Below, piece after piece: positions 20,323-34,079 of a stretch of DNA of 64,000 nt. Position 1 is the first letter of the stretch. Each line of letters opens with the position of its first letter. The stretch covers positions 1,302,001 through 1,366,000 of the forward strand of contig BSYQ01000002.1 of NCBI GenBank assembly GCA_030272585.1, in the 5' to 3' direction. This DNA is from Bryopsis sp. KO-2023 (lineage: Eukaryota > Chlorophyta > Ulvophyceae > Bryopsidales > Bryopsidaceae). The notes beneath the pieces were generated by a model. The model saw only the letters and a program-made list of their open reading frames with translations. It had not been told where the DNA came from and ran no database searches. The translations under genes and the position numbers were made by a program.

Positions 20323-21120
20323 CCCGAGTTCCTTCTTGGTGGTACGTTAGGTAGCAAGGGAGAGTTGTCCTTGGGACACCTCATACCCAACAAATTTAAC
20401 CCGATCCGAGATCCTTTCAACCTTGTGGAAAGCCACTTTAACCCTATGTTCTTCGAGACGTTAAAAAACCGTAATCACCTTGTCCACAAGTTCCTGGATG
20501 TTTCCCGCACCAAGAAGTAAGTCATCCGTGAATTGGACCACATCGAGTCCTTCAAGGATGGCCTCCAAACGTTCGCTAGAGAAGATAGGGGACCAACTTC
20601 AACCTTGAGGTAGTCGGCACCATCGGAAGCGTTTACTGTGCCACATGAAACCAAACATAACCGAGAGTCGTTTTTCCACCGGTATGCAAAAGATTGCATC
20701 TTTCACATCAATTTTTATAAACACCCTCCACGTTGATGGAATCTCCTGAAATGCCCGTCGGACATCCTTTTGAATCGTACCATGTCGTGAAAAATAGGCG
20801 TTTAAGCGACGAAAGTCATTCACTAGACGAATCATTCCACTTGGTTTCCTTATCACGATGAGCGGATTTAGGTAGAGCTTCTCATTCATAGAAACGGGCT
20901 TCAAATATGCTATTTTGACGAATTGTTGAATGACTTCATCTACCTCCCGTGGATCCGCAACATCTTCCGTCCGATATTCCGTGCGTACGCCGGGCTCCAT
21001 AGGTTCTCGCCAAGATACTTCGATATGTCCGTATCTCTTGGGCGGTGTGTATCACGTGAGCAAATGTGAGCGATGTTTAACAAAAGCGGCTCTTCCCGGC
21101 GGCGATTCAATTTGCACAAG
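20323..21120 (-). pseudogene. Retrovirus-like reverse transcriptase, interrupted by stops
   Basis: Minus strand. Motifs in order: PLIVIRKPSGMIRLVNDFRRLN, KIDVKDAIFCIPV (first catalytic Asp), RWCRLPQG followed by SWSP, and QFTDDLLLGA (the YXDD box). DVKDAF and LPQG-x-SP are more like vertebrate-type retroviral RT than like the chromovirus RT at 2 kb (FIDD, APFGL). In-frame stops occur right after LPQG, after the YXDD region, before the connection domain, and also upstream near 21057. Gag, protease and LTRs were not found. It represents a second, older retroelement lineage. Confidence 0.8.
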
Positions 21121-24100
21121 GTTACAAATTCGTAAGAAAAGAAATTAACCACAAAAACCACACAAATCTTGTAAGCGCACTGTGATACCAAGCAAGAACT
21201 TACATAACTACCTAGTTTGGATCCGTTTAAGCTTGTTCTTGTCGAAGAATATATATTGCGACCAAGCATTTCCGCATATCAATCGATACAGATTTCAACA
21301 TTTCAACATCATAAAAAGTGTGTGCACAAGATGAGTCTGGGAATCTTTTTTCCCCACCACGTCGTGGGTCATTTCTAATCATCGAAGCAAGGAAATAAAT
21401 CTTGAAAAACCGGATACCTTATAAGCACGTAGAAGGCCAAGGCAAGTAGGCCAGAATCCTGTGGTTCTTTTGTTCGTAATACCGAGTGGGAAAGGGGGTC
21501 GACGCTTGTTTTATTTTCTGAGCACTCTAATTTTAGCGCCATCACGGGAAAATTTTGTGTTTGGCTTTTTGAGATAATGCTTACCTTAATCTCCTACATG
21601 TGGCCTACAATCATTTGTGGCAAAGCTCTCCCAATCACCTCTTGAAAAACAACACCAACAACCCACGATGCCTCCTTCGTCCCCGGTGAACGCCACTAGA
21701 GGCTCGATCAATCTTCCACCGCATTTGGGTCTCTTCCCTGTTCGAATTCCATAAGGAGGCCAAGAAAAACCGAGCAATAAGCTCACTCAAAAAACGAAGC
21801 AGATCTCCTCGAGGATTCTCCATAATCCCTCCCCCCCTCGACAATCACAAATGCAAACTGTCATGAATGAAGGTAGTTAATATGACTCACCCTCTTATGG
21901 CTAACCCCCCACGACAATCACAGTTGTTAACTGTTATGGATGAAGGTGGTAACTATGGCTTCCCTCATAAAGCTTACATTTCACAAAGGGCTCCGTTCTT
22001 TTTGAAGAAATCTCTCCGGTGATAGAACCGGCTATACGAACCGCCTAAAGGTCACTTTTCTAGGCCTTCCTTACTCTGCCTAGTCATTTATCGACCTGGG
22101 TGCGGGGTATGAAAGCTCTTCTAGTCCCCTAACCGCTCTCCCTAGGTCTCGGGGACGGACCAAGATTGATATTAAGATTGACATTGACTCGATGTGGGAA
22201 TATATACATGCCTCTTTAGGATCAACTGATCCTCGTTGCATAATCCTTATTACGTAATCCTCGGAAACCCATGGGAGACGCAGAGAAGTGTAGGTCTTCA
22301 TAATTCCGGTATGCGTTATCACAATCAACATAAATACCTAGCATTCAAGCATGACTTAGAAATATCCGGAATGCTATGCTCGATAAAGACATGGTACCAT
22401 ATTACCTTTGCTATTGCCACAAACGGTGCCCACACAATTTGCACTTAGAGAGTCCCACCCCCTGTCACAGTAACACCTTCTCTCCTTCCAGGCCACAAAA
22501 CAAATCACACTCGGCAACTGCAACGGCCTCATGAACCATGATTCCAAAAAAAAACTCACAATTTTTTTTTTTAAATACTTAAACAAGAAGAGGTGGAGTT
22601 ATAACTTCACTTGTTCCCTCTTTTTTCTTTTTTCTTCTAAGATAAGACAATTTTTCTTTTACGATTCTTTCAAAACAGTTCATAAACCCAGATGTTCTAA
22701 ACATAGAGAGATAGGGTAAATTGCGAGCCTTTAGTTTCCCTTTCGCGGAAGAATTGCTCCCGGTATGGCAATCCTTTCTTCTTAAGCCATAATTGATAAT
22801 AGCACGATTCCTAGTCAAACCAAGACGTGCGCATGTCATTTTTGGTTGGTTCAATTTCGGAACGAGAGTTTTGCGTGAGTTTTTATGTTCTAATATTATC
22901 CGAAATTGTAAGTCTTGCTAAGTGAGCAGCTAATAATAGTGCACAAAGCTTCAAATGGGGCGATTATACCGTTAAATGATGCCAGCAACCAAAGCAAAGT
23001 TAAGGAGATCAAAATGTCTCCTTGCGTTGGAACCAAAATCTTCTGAAACACTAAGTTAACCTCTCATGAGAACAAACAATTTATTGTAACTGCCATTGAA
23101 GTCGCTTCTATTGGATTTGAACAAGAGTATGAATAAATTAAAACATCTTGTATACATATTATCGAGTAGTATCCAAACGATAACGTTGTTTTTTTTTCTA
23201 TATATATTTATATTCTAATAAATATATATCTTGTTTTCTTTCCCGTTTTTCAAGCATTTTTAATTTTCTTACTCAAGGCCTGCTCCAGCTTTGGCTCTTG
23301 TGCTACCCTTCAAGGTGGATTTATCGAAGCAAACAATCGCGGTAATATTTCTTTCTGCTTTTTGGATGGAGCCGTTTCAGAAAATGATACATATGTATGT
23401 ATACAATGCTTTCATCTCGGTGAACTGTGAGCGATAGTGTTTCAAGCACAATCGATGTGCGTCTAAGTTTCACCCCGCCTGAAAGTGCAAAATAGTGCTC
23501 AGATTGAGCATTGGTCTTGCTAAGTTTCCACCCATCAAAGCATCTAACATTGTAACAGAATCGTCTTTGATGCAACGTCATAATCGTTATGGCATTGCGT
23601 TCCATAATGTAGCTGTCGCTCTAGGCATCTCCGTTGTAGTAACAACGTAAAGTGTAAAGTGTAACGCCACTTTGGAGCTAAGCAATTCAATTTGTCCTGC
23701 ATACACTTCTACGTTTTAACGAATACTTCTTCAACGTTGCAGCAATTTGCATCATACTTACATTATTCTACTTGATGTCGTTTGTCAACCGCTCAAGGAA
23801 TGGCATGGTGTGGATGAAAATCAATTTGCTTCACCAAACACTAAAATTCGCGATTGCAAGATCATGAAAAAGTTACGAGTCCATGCACTTAAAAAGTTGT
23901 AATGGTTGTGAGCACAACATGCTTCACATATCGCCCACACGGCAGGATGAAGTCCAACTTATGACCTCAGCGAACGAGAATGAAGCTCTCATGTGCACCA
24001 CTTCTCATCTACTACTTATGGAGGCTTCGTAAGTGAGCAATTAGTGGTCCCGAACCATCTTTCTTTTTGAGTTTTGTTGAATATCTACTGTTAATAGCTC

Positions 24101-24127
24101 GGGTCACACCTAGCTCCCCATCAAGTA
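21121..24127. other. Intergenic, no gene seen
   Basis: No recognisable coding sequence. The region just above 21121 should contain the 5' part of the minus-strand element, but I could not identify a protease, gag or LTR. It contains the diverged tandem duplication at 21841-21986. Confidence 0.35.
21841..21986 (+). repeat. Diverged tandem duplication, 73-bp period
   Basis: Units beginning ACAATCACA at 21841 and 21914 share the frame AACTGT(C/T)ATG(A/G)ATGAAGGT(A/G)GT and the following CCCTC-AT segment, with scattered differences. Confidence 0.7.
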
Positions 24128-24215
24128 CAGTAGTCCCCCGTTATAAGACCTGGTCTGTTCTCTGACAAAAATCGGGTCTTTTAGAGGGGTAGGTCTTATC
24201 GAAAAATCAAGATAA
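24128..24215 (+). mobile_element. Possible pogo/Tigger-type transposon end
   Basis: CAGTAGTCCCCCGTTATAAG directly follows a TA dinucleotide, the typical start and target of pogo-like Tc1/mariner elements. A partial complement (GGTCTTATCG) lies at about 24192. I could not find the matching right end, so this may be a truncated end or chance. Confidence 0.3.
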
Positions 24216-26812
24216 ATTGGGTTCTATTGTGAGTGCGTGAGAATAGAAAGTCTACCTCTATTTCCCGGATTTCTTTTATAATTCCTTACCTTGATTTTCG
24301 CTCCCGTATATCTAGTCCCGTCGATAACTCCATGTCCAAGTTCATCTCCATGTCGTTTGGCATGTTATCACCTACGCCAAAAAAATAAAATAACCTCAAT
24401 AAATTTGATCTTCCACAACAGGTGCATGTTTCTTTTGTCGTGTCAAACGCTTGGGCGTGGCGATGATGTCCGTACGCTATAATACGCGGACATGTCCCAC
24501 AAAAACAACCCAGATTTCGGATCACCGCGGCTGATAAACGTCGTAAGTCTTATTAAATTTCGTGGTAAGACCATTGATGGGAGCGTCAAAGACCATATTT
24601 TCGTTGCCTCACACAAAGATGTGGAAGTGTGTGCCCTCATCGCGCTCTCGTTGTTGCTTGTTGAACGGGAACACGGCCAGCGGCAGCCACCTCCCGATGT
24701 GTTCTCCGCCGAGAGGGGTTGGTATCAAGTCCACGTCTTTTAAAGGGAGTCCTACAAAACAGATCGAGTCACACGCGCAAGGAATGTGAGAGGCACTAAA
24801 CAAGGCGAAGGTCCATACAGAGCACCCGACACACTGTGCCCACATCTCGGGCGCGAATGAATTCCGCAAATCCGGGTAAATTATTCTTTGAAACAAATAA
24901 AATCCTACATCTAAAGATAAAACCGACCAGGTAATCAAAGAACTACGATAATAAGATTCGTGTATGGTGCACAACTGATAATTCCACGGTACGCTCGATG
25001 AATTGTCCTATTTTCACACGATGCCACCAGATGAAATTCTCAAATTGGTGCGGTTGGTGCGGAATCCTCGTCGTTCTTTGATTAAAATTTAAGAGCTTAT
25101 ATACCTTTGGGTTTTTTTGCTATTTCTCCATTTATGCTCTAGGCCGGTTTTTCGCACACTCCACGATATGTTTCGCCTGGACCTTGACCTAGCTCAGTTC
25201 TTCTCCCAAATATTTCACTCCATCTTTCCAAATGTCGAGCTCCACCAGGCCAGCAAGAAAAGGGTAGAGTGGGAAGGAAACTTATTCGATGGGCTGCAAA
25301 AGAGGCCAAACCTACGAATAAGTCGGAAGTTTCTACAGGAAAAACTTCAACACTCCCCACCGCAACAAAAATCTCGCTTTCAAAGACGACCATACATATA
25401 TGGGGTCTAGCCGGTTTAATCATGTTTCCTAGAATCAATCTTCTTGCTAACAGGCAATGAGGGGCTAGCTACGGAAAGGAGTGCTGGTGAACAAATAGGA
25501 GTTATCAGTTATTGGGTGGCGACAATTGGAGAGGCGGTGACAATTCAGGGTTTTCTTCAATGAACAATATTTTCTTGGTTATTCTCGATCGGTATCCTGA
25601 AAGTGATAAGAAACAAGACGTCACAAATGAGACATCGGTTATATATGAGTTCACTTGTTGTACAACATGAAACAATCTAACCTGGAACTCGAAACAAAGT
25701 GCGCTATAAATGAATGTCTGAGAAAAGAGGAAATATTGAACAATACAGAACTAGTTCTGAACAAGAGACGACTATCGAAAAAAAACTTTCTATCCAATAT
25801 TTTAATGTATTAACCCGAGTCAACGTGCGGTGCAAACATTCCGCTTGGTACAACATAAATCTACATGAGCTCGGCAGTGGCTCACAAGAGGTCATACATA
25901 TTTGAGACGGGAGGTCTATATAATAATATATATATCTATATTTTAAAGTCCTCAATCTCGGACGAAAAAAGAAACACCGCCCGATATAGATGGCAATACC
26001 ACGAATCGCAACTCACTGTTGTTGTACTACAACGCCGCTACACCCACTTCCCGATATTCTTCGATTATGATGACTACCTCATGCTAAACGTTTTCCTTCG
26101 GTTTTCTAATCATGTGGGTCGCATGCTCATTCATCAAGCAAATTATATGCTAGAGGTGGTGGTGGTTTTTTTATCCTTAAAGAAGAAGCAAGAAAAAATG
26201 TCCCTGCTCGAACCTGTTGATAACTCCATATAAGATAAGATATCTTGCATAAAATCGGTTGGGATAAATGTTTTAATTTTAAGGGTCGTAACGTCCAGCA
26301 AAAAACAGACGTAGTGTGTGTGCTTGGAATTTCTAGTGCAAAGTACAGAGTCCGACTTGGACATGTGTTTTGTTGTTGACAAACATCACACTCCCTACAT
26401 CGAACCTTGCATGGGTAAGCTTCCTCCGACCTTTGAACACATTACTCTAGCTCTCTAATTAAAGTTTCTTCCACGTGATTGTGCTTGGAAATATGTCATT
26501 TGTCACACGTTCTTATGAACAATGGGATATTAAACTCTTCTGGTTTCGTCCATATATTATAATACTCCTCAACAGTCAAAAATGAATAGTCCCCACTGCC
26601 TTGTCCCTAATCTAAAACAATTATACCTCAAAGTTGCAAAATATCAAATTGATAAGAAAAAAAGCATGTTACAACAAACAAAATATGTATAATTAGAGAC
26701 ATTTCATGAACAATACTTTCTTGCATTAAATTGTGTCTTTGGGTTGAAACAAGAAAATAAAAAGAAAATGTGTCGTCAGCCCTTGCAAGAAGCTTTTCCC
26801 TTTGCACCTTGT

Positions 26813-26914
26813 CCTTTAAATATAGATGCTTGCATGTTTTGTTTAGTATCTAACTCACTCGGACCTTTAAATATGGATGCTTGCATGTTTTGTTTAATGT
26901 CTGGTTCACTTGGA
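26813..26914 (+). repeat. Tandem duplication, 51-bp period
   Basis: Two units starting CCTTTAAATAT at 26813 and 26864. The period is a multiple of three, and in one frame each unit reads PLN(I/M)DACMFCL then S-SLG, so a 17-residue repeat is possible. No larger gene is evident. Confidence 0.85.
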
Positions 26915-29654
26915 TTCTCTAGCGTCCCAAAGGGCACCTTCCTTGATCTTTTCAGTCCGATCCATCGGCTCTAAAGTTTTTGATGAGAATCTCTTAGGCT
27001 CCGCTTATCTTAATTACGCTCGCTTCTCCTAAAATGTGTCGAAATTCTTCCAACGATCCAAGCGCCGAAAAAATGTCTTTGATTCTGGAGTCGTCACGAC
27101 TCGACAAGTTGTAGCTTCTTCCGTATTTTTCTTATCATTGTTACCATGTTTCTTCTTTTAGTTTTATGTGTTTGCGCACCGCTTCCTTCTCTGTTAGTGA
27201 GATCTATTGTACACGCTATCATGAAGGCAACAACAATGAGAGATCATGTTGGGCATCCATGATGAGGTCTATATCACTTTCTTATCATTGTCCCAAGTTA
27301 ATCAACCAGCCCTATCGCCTTGGAATTTTAGAAAACAATTTGATTCATCTTGAGATGAGGTCCATTTGGGTGCGTTTCATGAATTATTTAACTTTGCAAG
27401 CATTTTCTCAACAAAAATATATGAGGAAGAGCGGAATCATCAAGATGATCCATTAATAGTTCACCTCGGTTTAATGATGACCCCGTTCATGCTTGTTTCG
27501 TGTCTAAAGCAGTTGGCTGTGCTCGCCAAATATCATTCTCGTGGCCACGTAAAATTCTAGGCTTGTGAGCTAACAATACCTTTGTACGTCATTGATAACC
27601 ACGTACACAAATCTAATAACCCAATACGAAGTGTAAAATGTTCACACCAGCCCGATAAAAGTGAAAGCTTAGTGATGCGATCATCGAATAACCGTGACCT
27701 TCAGGAACGTACTATGTGTCCCAGTTTTGAGAACGCACGCTCCCTAGCAATTGAGCTGCTTGGGAGAGCAAGATATCGACGAGCCAGCGCTGGTTATTGG
27801 TAACCTAGCCTAGTGTTTGTTCCACCATAATAATGATTAATTTGCATTAACACCACTTAAACGACCGGTTTTCCGTAGACCGGAAGAAAAATATTGTTCT
27901 TATAGGACTTGTGGCACAATTAGTCGATCAAGGCACCGATCGAGACAACAACAATCAACTGCAAGAGCGTCTCTCGCACCTCGCACCTAAAGTCGTCGTT
28001 TATCTCCTCAAGCTCAGCAATTTGTAAATAGCGGGCATCCATTCCCACTTGGCACTGAATCTCCCTGGAAACGAATCCCATTCTGTCTGGCAGTGGGGTC
28101 CACCTGTTGGCCTAGTCCAGGGCTGACCTTTTCGACGTAATGGCTTGGCCTCAAATATTTCGCAACCGATATTTGATTTTGGACAATCTCGAAAGTAAGA
28201 AGCAAAAGATTGATCAGTTCAACTCGTGCCTTGTACCAACTTCTGGAGGAAGACATTCCCCTCATATGACACTTTAACCTGCTTGCTAAACTCACCTAGG
28301 TTGTGGAACGTTTTGAGGTGCGTTCTCATCGGTTGGGCCTCCCCCGCATCTTTTGCGAAAAACACACATTGTTAAACAACGAATGGTTTGTGGGGTTTGT
28401 TGGATTATAATTTGTGTGTGTGGACACACCTTAAGGTGCACCACTATTGACCAATCTGTTCATTCGATAGTTATGAAACAGACTACTATCCTCGCCCTTG
28501 GCGCTTGAGTGTGTCGTTTCTTATGTATCCTTGGTTTCTAGACATTTTCTAAGGTATTCAAACCTAATATTTCTTACAGACGACCTAACAACTATCGGAA
28601 AAATGAATGTGTCGTTATCAACTTGCTTGATTCACAAGGTTTCCAGATCCGAAACTTAAGCTTCTCAGATAAACTCGTTTGAGAAAGAGAAAGTAACATG
28701 TGACCACTCGATTCGAGAGCAACAAATTATTATTACAACTATCTTGCCTACACGGGCCGAATGAGTTGCACTGAGCCAAAGTTCCAAAAATTAAAGGAGG
28801 ATGATATAAGTTTCACTGCGGGAGGTCATTGCAGCATTGCGTCTTGAAACAATAAATAAGTTGTTTTCTTTTCGCTAAAGGCCATACCATTTTTTTAACC
28901 CACTCTAATAGTGATATGTTAGTAGCCGCATCATTATCGCACAGTTCTTAATATTTGATATGTCGGGCTCAAGATTGGGGACCATACCGAGATGTAAAAA
29001 CCATGTGATAGTTAAGGTGGAGACCATGGCTAGAGCTTCCGGATATGAAGTCTATACGCTTTACTTGCCACAATCGCTGCCCCTAGCTGGTAATATTGCT
29101 GTGAACGCTTGCTACTTCGGTTTTTTTGAACCTTACAAAAATTTTCTAGGTTTGCTGCTGGCGATCTACCATCCGTAATGGAGGGTTTCCAGTTTTTAGT
29201 CAATGAATATACATATCTCTCAAAGCGTGCAATTCATCCATTACTCAGCCCTTATTTCATTAGGTGGAGGTTTCTTTCTTTTTTTTTTGTGCTGATACAT
29301 TTTTGGAGGCAGTCTTGTCAGTGTGGGTGTTTCTTTTTTGTTTTCTTAATACAATCTTCTTTTCCTCATACTCCTTGAATCCCTTTCTTCACTAAAAGAA
29401 AAAGAAACCCTACGTCCCAGTTTTTTAATTCGGTTTCGCATAACCCTCTTTTACTATTAATGAAAAGAATGTATTTTATTATTCATTTACCGGTGCGGGA
29501 GCTCCATCACGTTGGGCCAAACATGTTTGTTTGGCGTACCAATCATATAGAAGATGTTCATCAAGGTTTCGCCTTCATCTTTGCGGGGGAATATCGGTTC
29601 CTACAACACATAGAAGAAAAAGCTAAAAGGCTTCGATTATTATGTAGAGATTTG

Positions 29655-29792
29655 CGGGTGGTGGGGAGCGAAGAATTAAAGGATGCGACTAGTGGAGGAA
29701 AAGTTCTGTTACGAGGGAACCCATGGACGTAAGCCGGTCGCTTCCGTAAACAAGTACTCGGTCTTCATTAACAAAACTTTTCTAAATAATGA
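29655..29792 (+). repeat. Dispersed repeat C, copy 2
   Basis: Diverged, internally deleted counterpart of 17773-17951; see that entry for the shared blocks. Confidence 0.6.
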
Positions 29793-31633
29793 GGGATTAT
29801 CCCCACCCTTAGGAGTCCAGGTTGATGATAAGTCATATTGTTGGTGGCGATTCACTTGTATCGGAACTAGGCCATTCTTTCTGGTATTGTACAAGGGTGT
29901 GTTTTTATTATATCAAAAACCATAGCAATAGGGCCTTGTCGTGTTTCTATCTCGAGGCCGTCCACTTTGTTTGGACTTTTTTTAGAAAATTGGGCGGTTT
30001 GATAGGTTCCGGTGTTGCTCGATTAAACGTCACAATAATCGCCCTCGACCCAACTATTAGTAATCCATCTCGTTCGGTGATTAAAATAACCACTCACCAT
30101 CAATAAAAGTATCAGGGTCATATAATATTGTTGTATTTGGTTGAATCCCGAGGTACTGGATTTTTTTTTTTATATCTATATTCGCGTATGGATTAGCCGC
30201 TACATGATTACCCGGGGATAAGGATTATTATTGGATAATTTTAAAAAAGATTCGCTCTTTTTCTCCCTACTTGTTTCGCCGGTATCCATGGTAATTACTA
30301 GCTCGCTCTCTCGCTCTAAAATCCGAAAAGAACTATATGCTATTTTTTTCATCGGACCAAACCCTGTGCCCATGGGTTGATCTGGGGGTCATTATTCTAT
30401 TTTTCGAAATAGTACAATGTACATTAACGGAGAGAGGTCGATTAGAATCGATCTCATTTGTTACCTACTAGCTCAAAGATTAATGTTGTCCCCGGCTAGC
30501 GTGTGAAACTGAAAGTTTATATATAACATCAATCAAGCGGGGCAATTTGTATTGCATGACTTCACACTTGCAAGAAAGTGATTTCTAGGTCTCTTGTACG
30601 AAGACTTCTTAAGCTATCTAAAAATAGACCTTCTCTTTCACCTCAAATTTCCCTTCCTCGGGGAACACGCTGTTGTTCCGCCCCAAACCAACTGGGGCAC
30701 ACTTTTGGCATGCTAAGTAATCGGAAAGTTTCCCTTGTCATTAGTTTCTCTCTTCTTTTGAGAGAAAAATGAGACAAGCCATGACTAAGTCATGTAAAGT
30801 TCCTACTTGCTTGTTGTACGTATGTTTGCACTTTGATCTATGAAAGGTCCTCAACGCTTTCTCCCCGGTAAAAAGAATTAACGCATTCATGCATCGTATA
30901 TGATGTAACATCTCTTCTCATCAACAATCTTTTTGTTGTATCTTATCTAGTTTCTAGCAACGTTTCTCGCGTTTGGAAAGACCCTATGTCAACAATGCAT
31001 GGAAAATACTGGACAACCATATCATGAAACCGCCGGACGTACAACTGCATGGAAAACTTTCCAATTGCCTAGCCTTAATCCCTGGTCGGTCGGTCCCAAA
31101 GTGCTCTTCAAAATGACTCAAAAGTCCTTCCATACTCGGATCCCCTACACCCAACTACCTCAACGAGGTACAATAAACGTACCTTTCGCATTGATCTTCT
31201 TCCTCTGTAGAGCTACGTTGGAGGAGTCCCCTTTTGCAAGGATATTCAACACCGTTGCTTCAAACATGCGCCATAACCTATCGCTTTTTTCTTTCCCCTA
31301 GAGTGTTATGGCCAACCAATGTAACATAGGGTTGTGTCGAAAACGAAACTAGGCGATCATTGAACATTAAAAGCAGTTGAGCATTTGTGACTAATGGAAG
31401 CGTTGCTGGCTAAAAGTTGGACTAGCTGGAGGTCTTTTTCTTTATTTCTTTTGACAATCTAAATAGATGTGCTCCCGTTACTGTCTCCTTCAAGCTGAGG
31501 TTCAAAATCCACTTCACGAGGCCGTCGCTTTCTCAGCAAAAAAAAATCGTTCATGACTTTAGGCGAGTGCTTCAAAATCATTCGGCTGGTAATAAAGGTG
31601 ATTGGCTTTCTTTTGCGCATTTGGCGATGTCGA

Positions 31634-32293
31634 TTATCTCTTTTTCAATCGTTGTCCGTTTTTATTTTTCTTTGTATTTTTTTTCCACCACCGGTCCATT
31701 CCAGCACATAACGAAACCAATGCCAAAAACAATAACACCAGCTTGATCGCCATGGTTGCGTCCCTGATCAATAACAAGTCTGCCGCCACCTTGCTCTTGC
31801 TGCAATTTAACCCAGTCTTGCCGTTCTCTGTTGCCGCATTCATCCTTTCAATGAGGCGACAATGCGACCTGTCCACTATCCACGACTTTGATGATGATTG
31901 CCCCACACGTCTTGACCTACCATTGAACTTTAATTTCCGTGGAAATGTCTCCTTTCTTTTCATTTGCTCGTCTCTTTGTCTTTTTTGCTCGTCTCTTCGC
32001 TTGCACTTTGCGCATGGACAACAGGTTTGACATCTTGGGCATTTTGTTTTTAAAACCTCTTCAAGGGTTTTGCCGCAACGTTGCACGCACCTGTACAAGC
32101 AGCCTTTTATAAAAACGCAGCCTTTTATTTTTATATTTATTAAAGAAAAAATACTGGAAGCTACCTGGAACAATAGGACATGACACATTGCTCTGTTTGG
32201 TTGGAACCCATTGCACTGCCACTTCACGTGCTGCTTGGAACAGTAGTGGCAGGATTTCGTCTGCTCTATAAGGCAGTATTCATCCTGCATCAA
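31634..32293 (-). CDS. Hypothetical Cys/Lys-rich protein
   Basis: An unrecognised 219-codon minus-strand frame. The N-terminal part has CHYC and further Cys/His. The middle carries a dense cluster KCPRCQTCCPCAKCKRR, followed by a strongly basic stretch. Near the C-terminus MAIKLVLLFLALVSLCAG is a possible membrane segment, followed by a Lys-rich tail. The metal-binding-like cluster and biased composition favour real coding over chance. A GT-AG intron could also remove the AT-rich segment at about 32110-32190, so the structure is uncertain. The opposite-strand frame (31602-32030) looks like a shadow. Confidence 0.35.
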   Translation of the reverse strand: MMQDEYCLIEQTKSCHYCSKQHVKWQCNGFQPNRAMCHVLLFQVASSIFSLINIKIKGCVFIKGCLYRCVQRCGKTLEEVLKTKCPRCQTCCPCAKCKRRDEQKRQRDEQMKRKETFPRKLKFNGRSRRVGQSSSKSWIVDRSHCRLIERMNAATENGKTGLNCSKSKVAADLLLIRDATMAIKLVLLFLALVSLCAGMDRWWKKNTKKNKNGQRLKKR

Positions 32294-33748
32294 ACAACAT
32301 AAACCTCAATAGGTTGAGGTTAAAAAAAAACATTGGAAGGTGCTTTGCACCTGGACTTTTCGTATTCGAAGATTTTGACAGGTGGTATTCTCCGGAAGCA
32401 TAAGGTACAACCTTCATTACTTAGTAAAAGCTTATTTTTCCCAAATACCTTTGAAGCTAAATTTCATTTTTTTTATTTTGGAGTGTAAATAACGTCTGAC
32501 ACCTACAAGTTTTTTGAGACGATTTGCCGCAATTCATGCGTCTTAAAAAAGCAATTCATGCAATTCTTCTTTCATGTTTGCAACTCCATCGTCGAGAGAA
32601 ATTAAGATGCAACATACCAAAAGTTGAAACCGAAAAAAAAACAAGCTTTTATAGATGATTATCTTGAAGGGCAAGAAAATTTGGCGAGAATCCGTGCATT
32701 TACTATTTCTATGGTGCTTTTGCTCATGTGTCGTTCCCTGGGCCTTTTAAGGGTAGACATAGGCAAGAGATCGAACATCTTTACTCTCTTTCTGTCAGTA
32801 TTTCAAGAGTTTCTGAGATGTGTGCCAATCCCACCTTCTATTAGGGAATATGATCAAAATGAGGCTATCAATTAGTTCTATGGTTTCGTCAGCTTCTTCC
32901 CAAGAAACATAAAATGCCTCATAAGAGAAAATTTTCTTATTGACCCTAGTTGTCCGTAATGCACTTTTCTCTGAATCTATCTTTTTCTTCTTTTTTTTTT
33001 TTTTCTTTTTGCTTTTTTACTCTACACTAACGAGGTGCTTAAGGAACTATTCGTAAGTTCATTGGCTAGTGATAAATTGCACACATTAATTTCCTGTATT
33101 GTGGGGAAGAATGTTTTGAAAAACTTTATTGGGTTTTAACCACGTCAACAAAAGTTGGTGGCTATAGTTGTGCCTCATATTATCGATGGTCTCTGATCCG
33201 GTAACTTGCACCCGAGTTGCAGCACGCTTGTTAACTTAGAAAAGCATTTTCCATATAAAACATAGAGTTGTATTCTTTTGTCTCGCAAATACAGAGTTCA
33301 CGAACCTGGTCACTGCTCCGGATAAAAGAGGAAGTGCTATAGGTAGCACCCAAACGTTTGTGTACGACACATCTCTTCATGAGGGAATTTCAGGCCAAAA
33401 TCTGTTTATTAAACCCGAAAAGTGAAGGAAATCAACTAATCTAATCGAGTTTCTTGTTTTGAAAAGCTTTGATCTTCATTTGATTCTTTTTTGTCGATCC
33501 TTATTCTTATTTTTTTTATTTCTTGCACATACTTTTGTGAGACAACTATGTGCTTTTCATGTTCAAGATACCTCACCTACTAATCCATCCATGTGGATTA
33601 AATGAGGAGCCAGCAGTTACATCTTTCTCACAATTGCCGAGAATTCCTCGGTTTTTTCTCGGTTCACTTCTTCTCCACTTGGAACTTTAGGATTAGCGAA
33701 CGAAAGTAACTTTCGTTATGTTGCGAGCTAAGTTTTCGAAGTAATCAT
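32294..33748. other. Intergenic with dispersed repeat A copy 2
   Basis: No supported gene; the only recognisable content is the repeat at 32713-33062. Confidence 0.4.
32713..33062 (+). repeat. Dispersed repeat A, copy 2
   Basis: Same-strand counterpart of 7731-8068, with substitutions, small indels and a longer T tract (about 32990-33010). Confidence 0.75.
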
Positions 33749-33965
33749 CAGACCTGGGCCCCGGCAAGTTTTAAAGGACCGGACCGGAAAACCTTTACTA
33801 GACCGGATTTGACCTGTCTAGACCGGTATCGCCTGTCTAGTACCGGTCTTACTGGTGTGACCTTGTTTTAGACCGGTGTGACCTGTTTTAGACCGACGCC
33901 AGGTGGGCTGCCTGTCCAGACCGACCTGGCGCCTGTCTAGAACAGGTCACGCAATCACGGGTCAC
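33749..33965 (+). mobile_element. Truncated GACCGG-type hAT-like element
   Basis: Begins CAGACCTGGGCCCCGG, the same terminus as the elements at 42936-43575 and 53751-53869, and continues with the same GACCGG / TAGACCGG(T) motif array. I find no right terminal repeat or target duplication, so the right end is lost or degraded. Confidence 0.6.
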
Positions 33966-34079
33966 ACAATCAAGCACATAACTGGGAATTAATCAATTGG
34001 GAGCTGACTTTTTATTAATTAAAGGATAAAGTTATATTATTATATGTATTTTTAGTATGACTAACGTGAGCCAAGCTCA

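Larger units (their letters stand above)
24216..31633. other. Long intergenic stretch without a recognised gene
   Basis: Many short open frames, none supported. A minus-strand segment 24290-24371 lies between a good acceptor (TTTGGCGTAG) and donor (CAAG then GTAAGG) and could be an isolated exon. The next minus-strand frames (24443-24974) are Cys-rich but broken. Other contents are the tandem repeat at 26813 and repeat C copy 2 at 29655. Confidence 0.3.
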
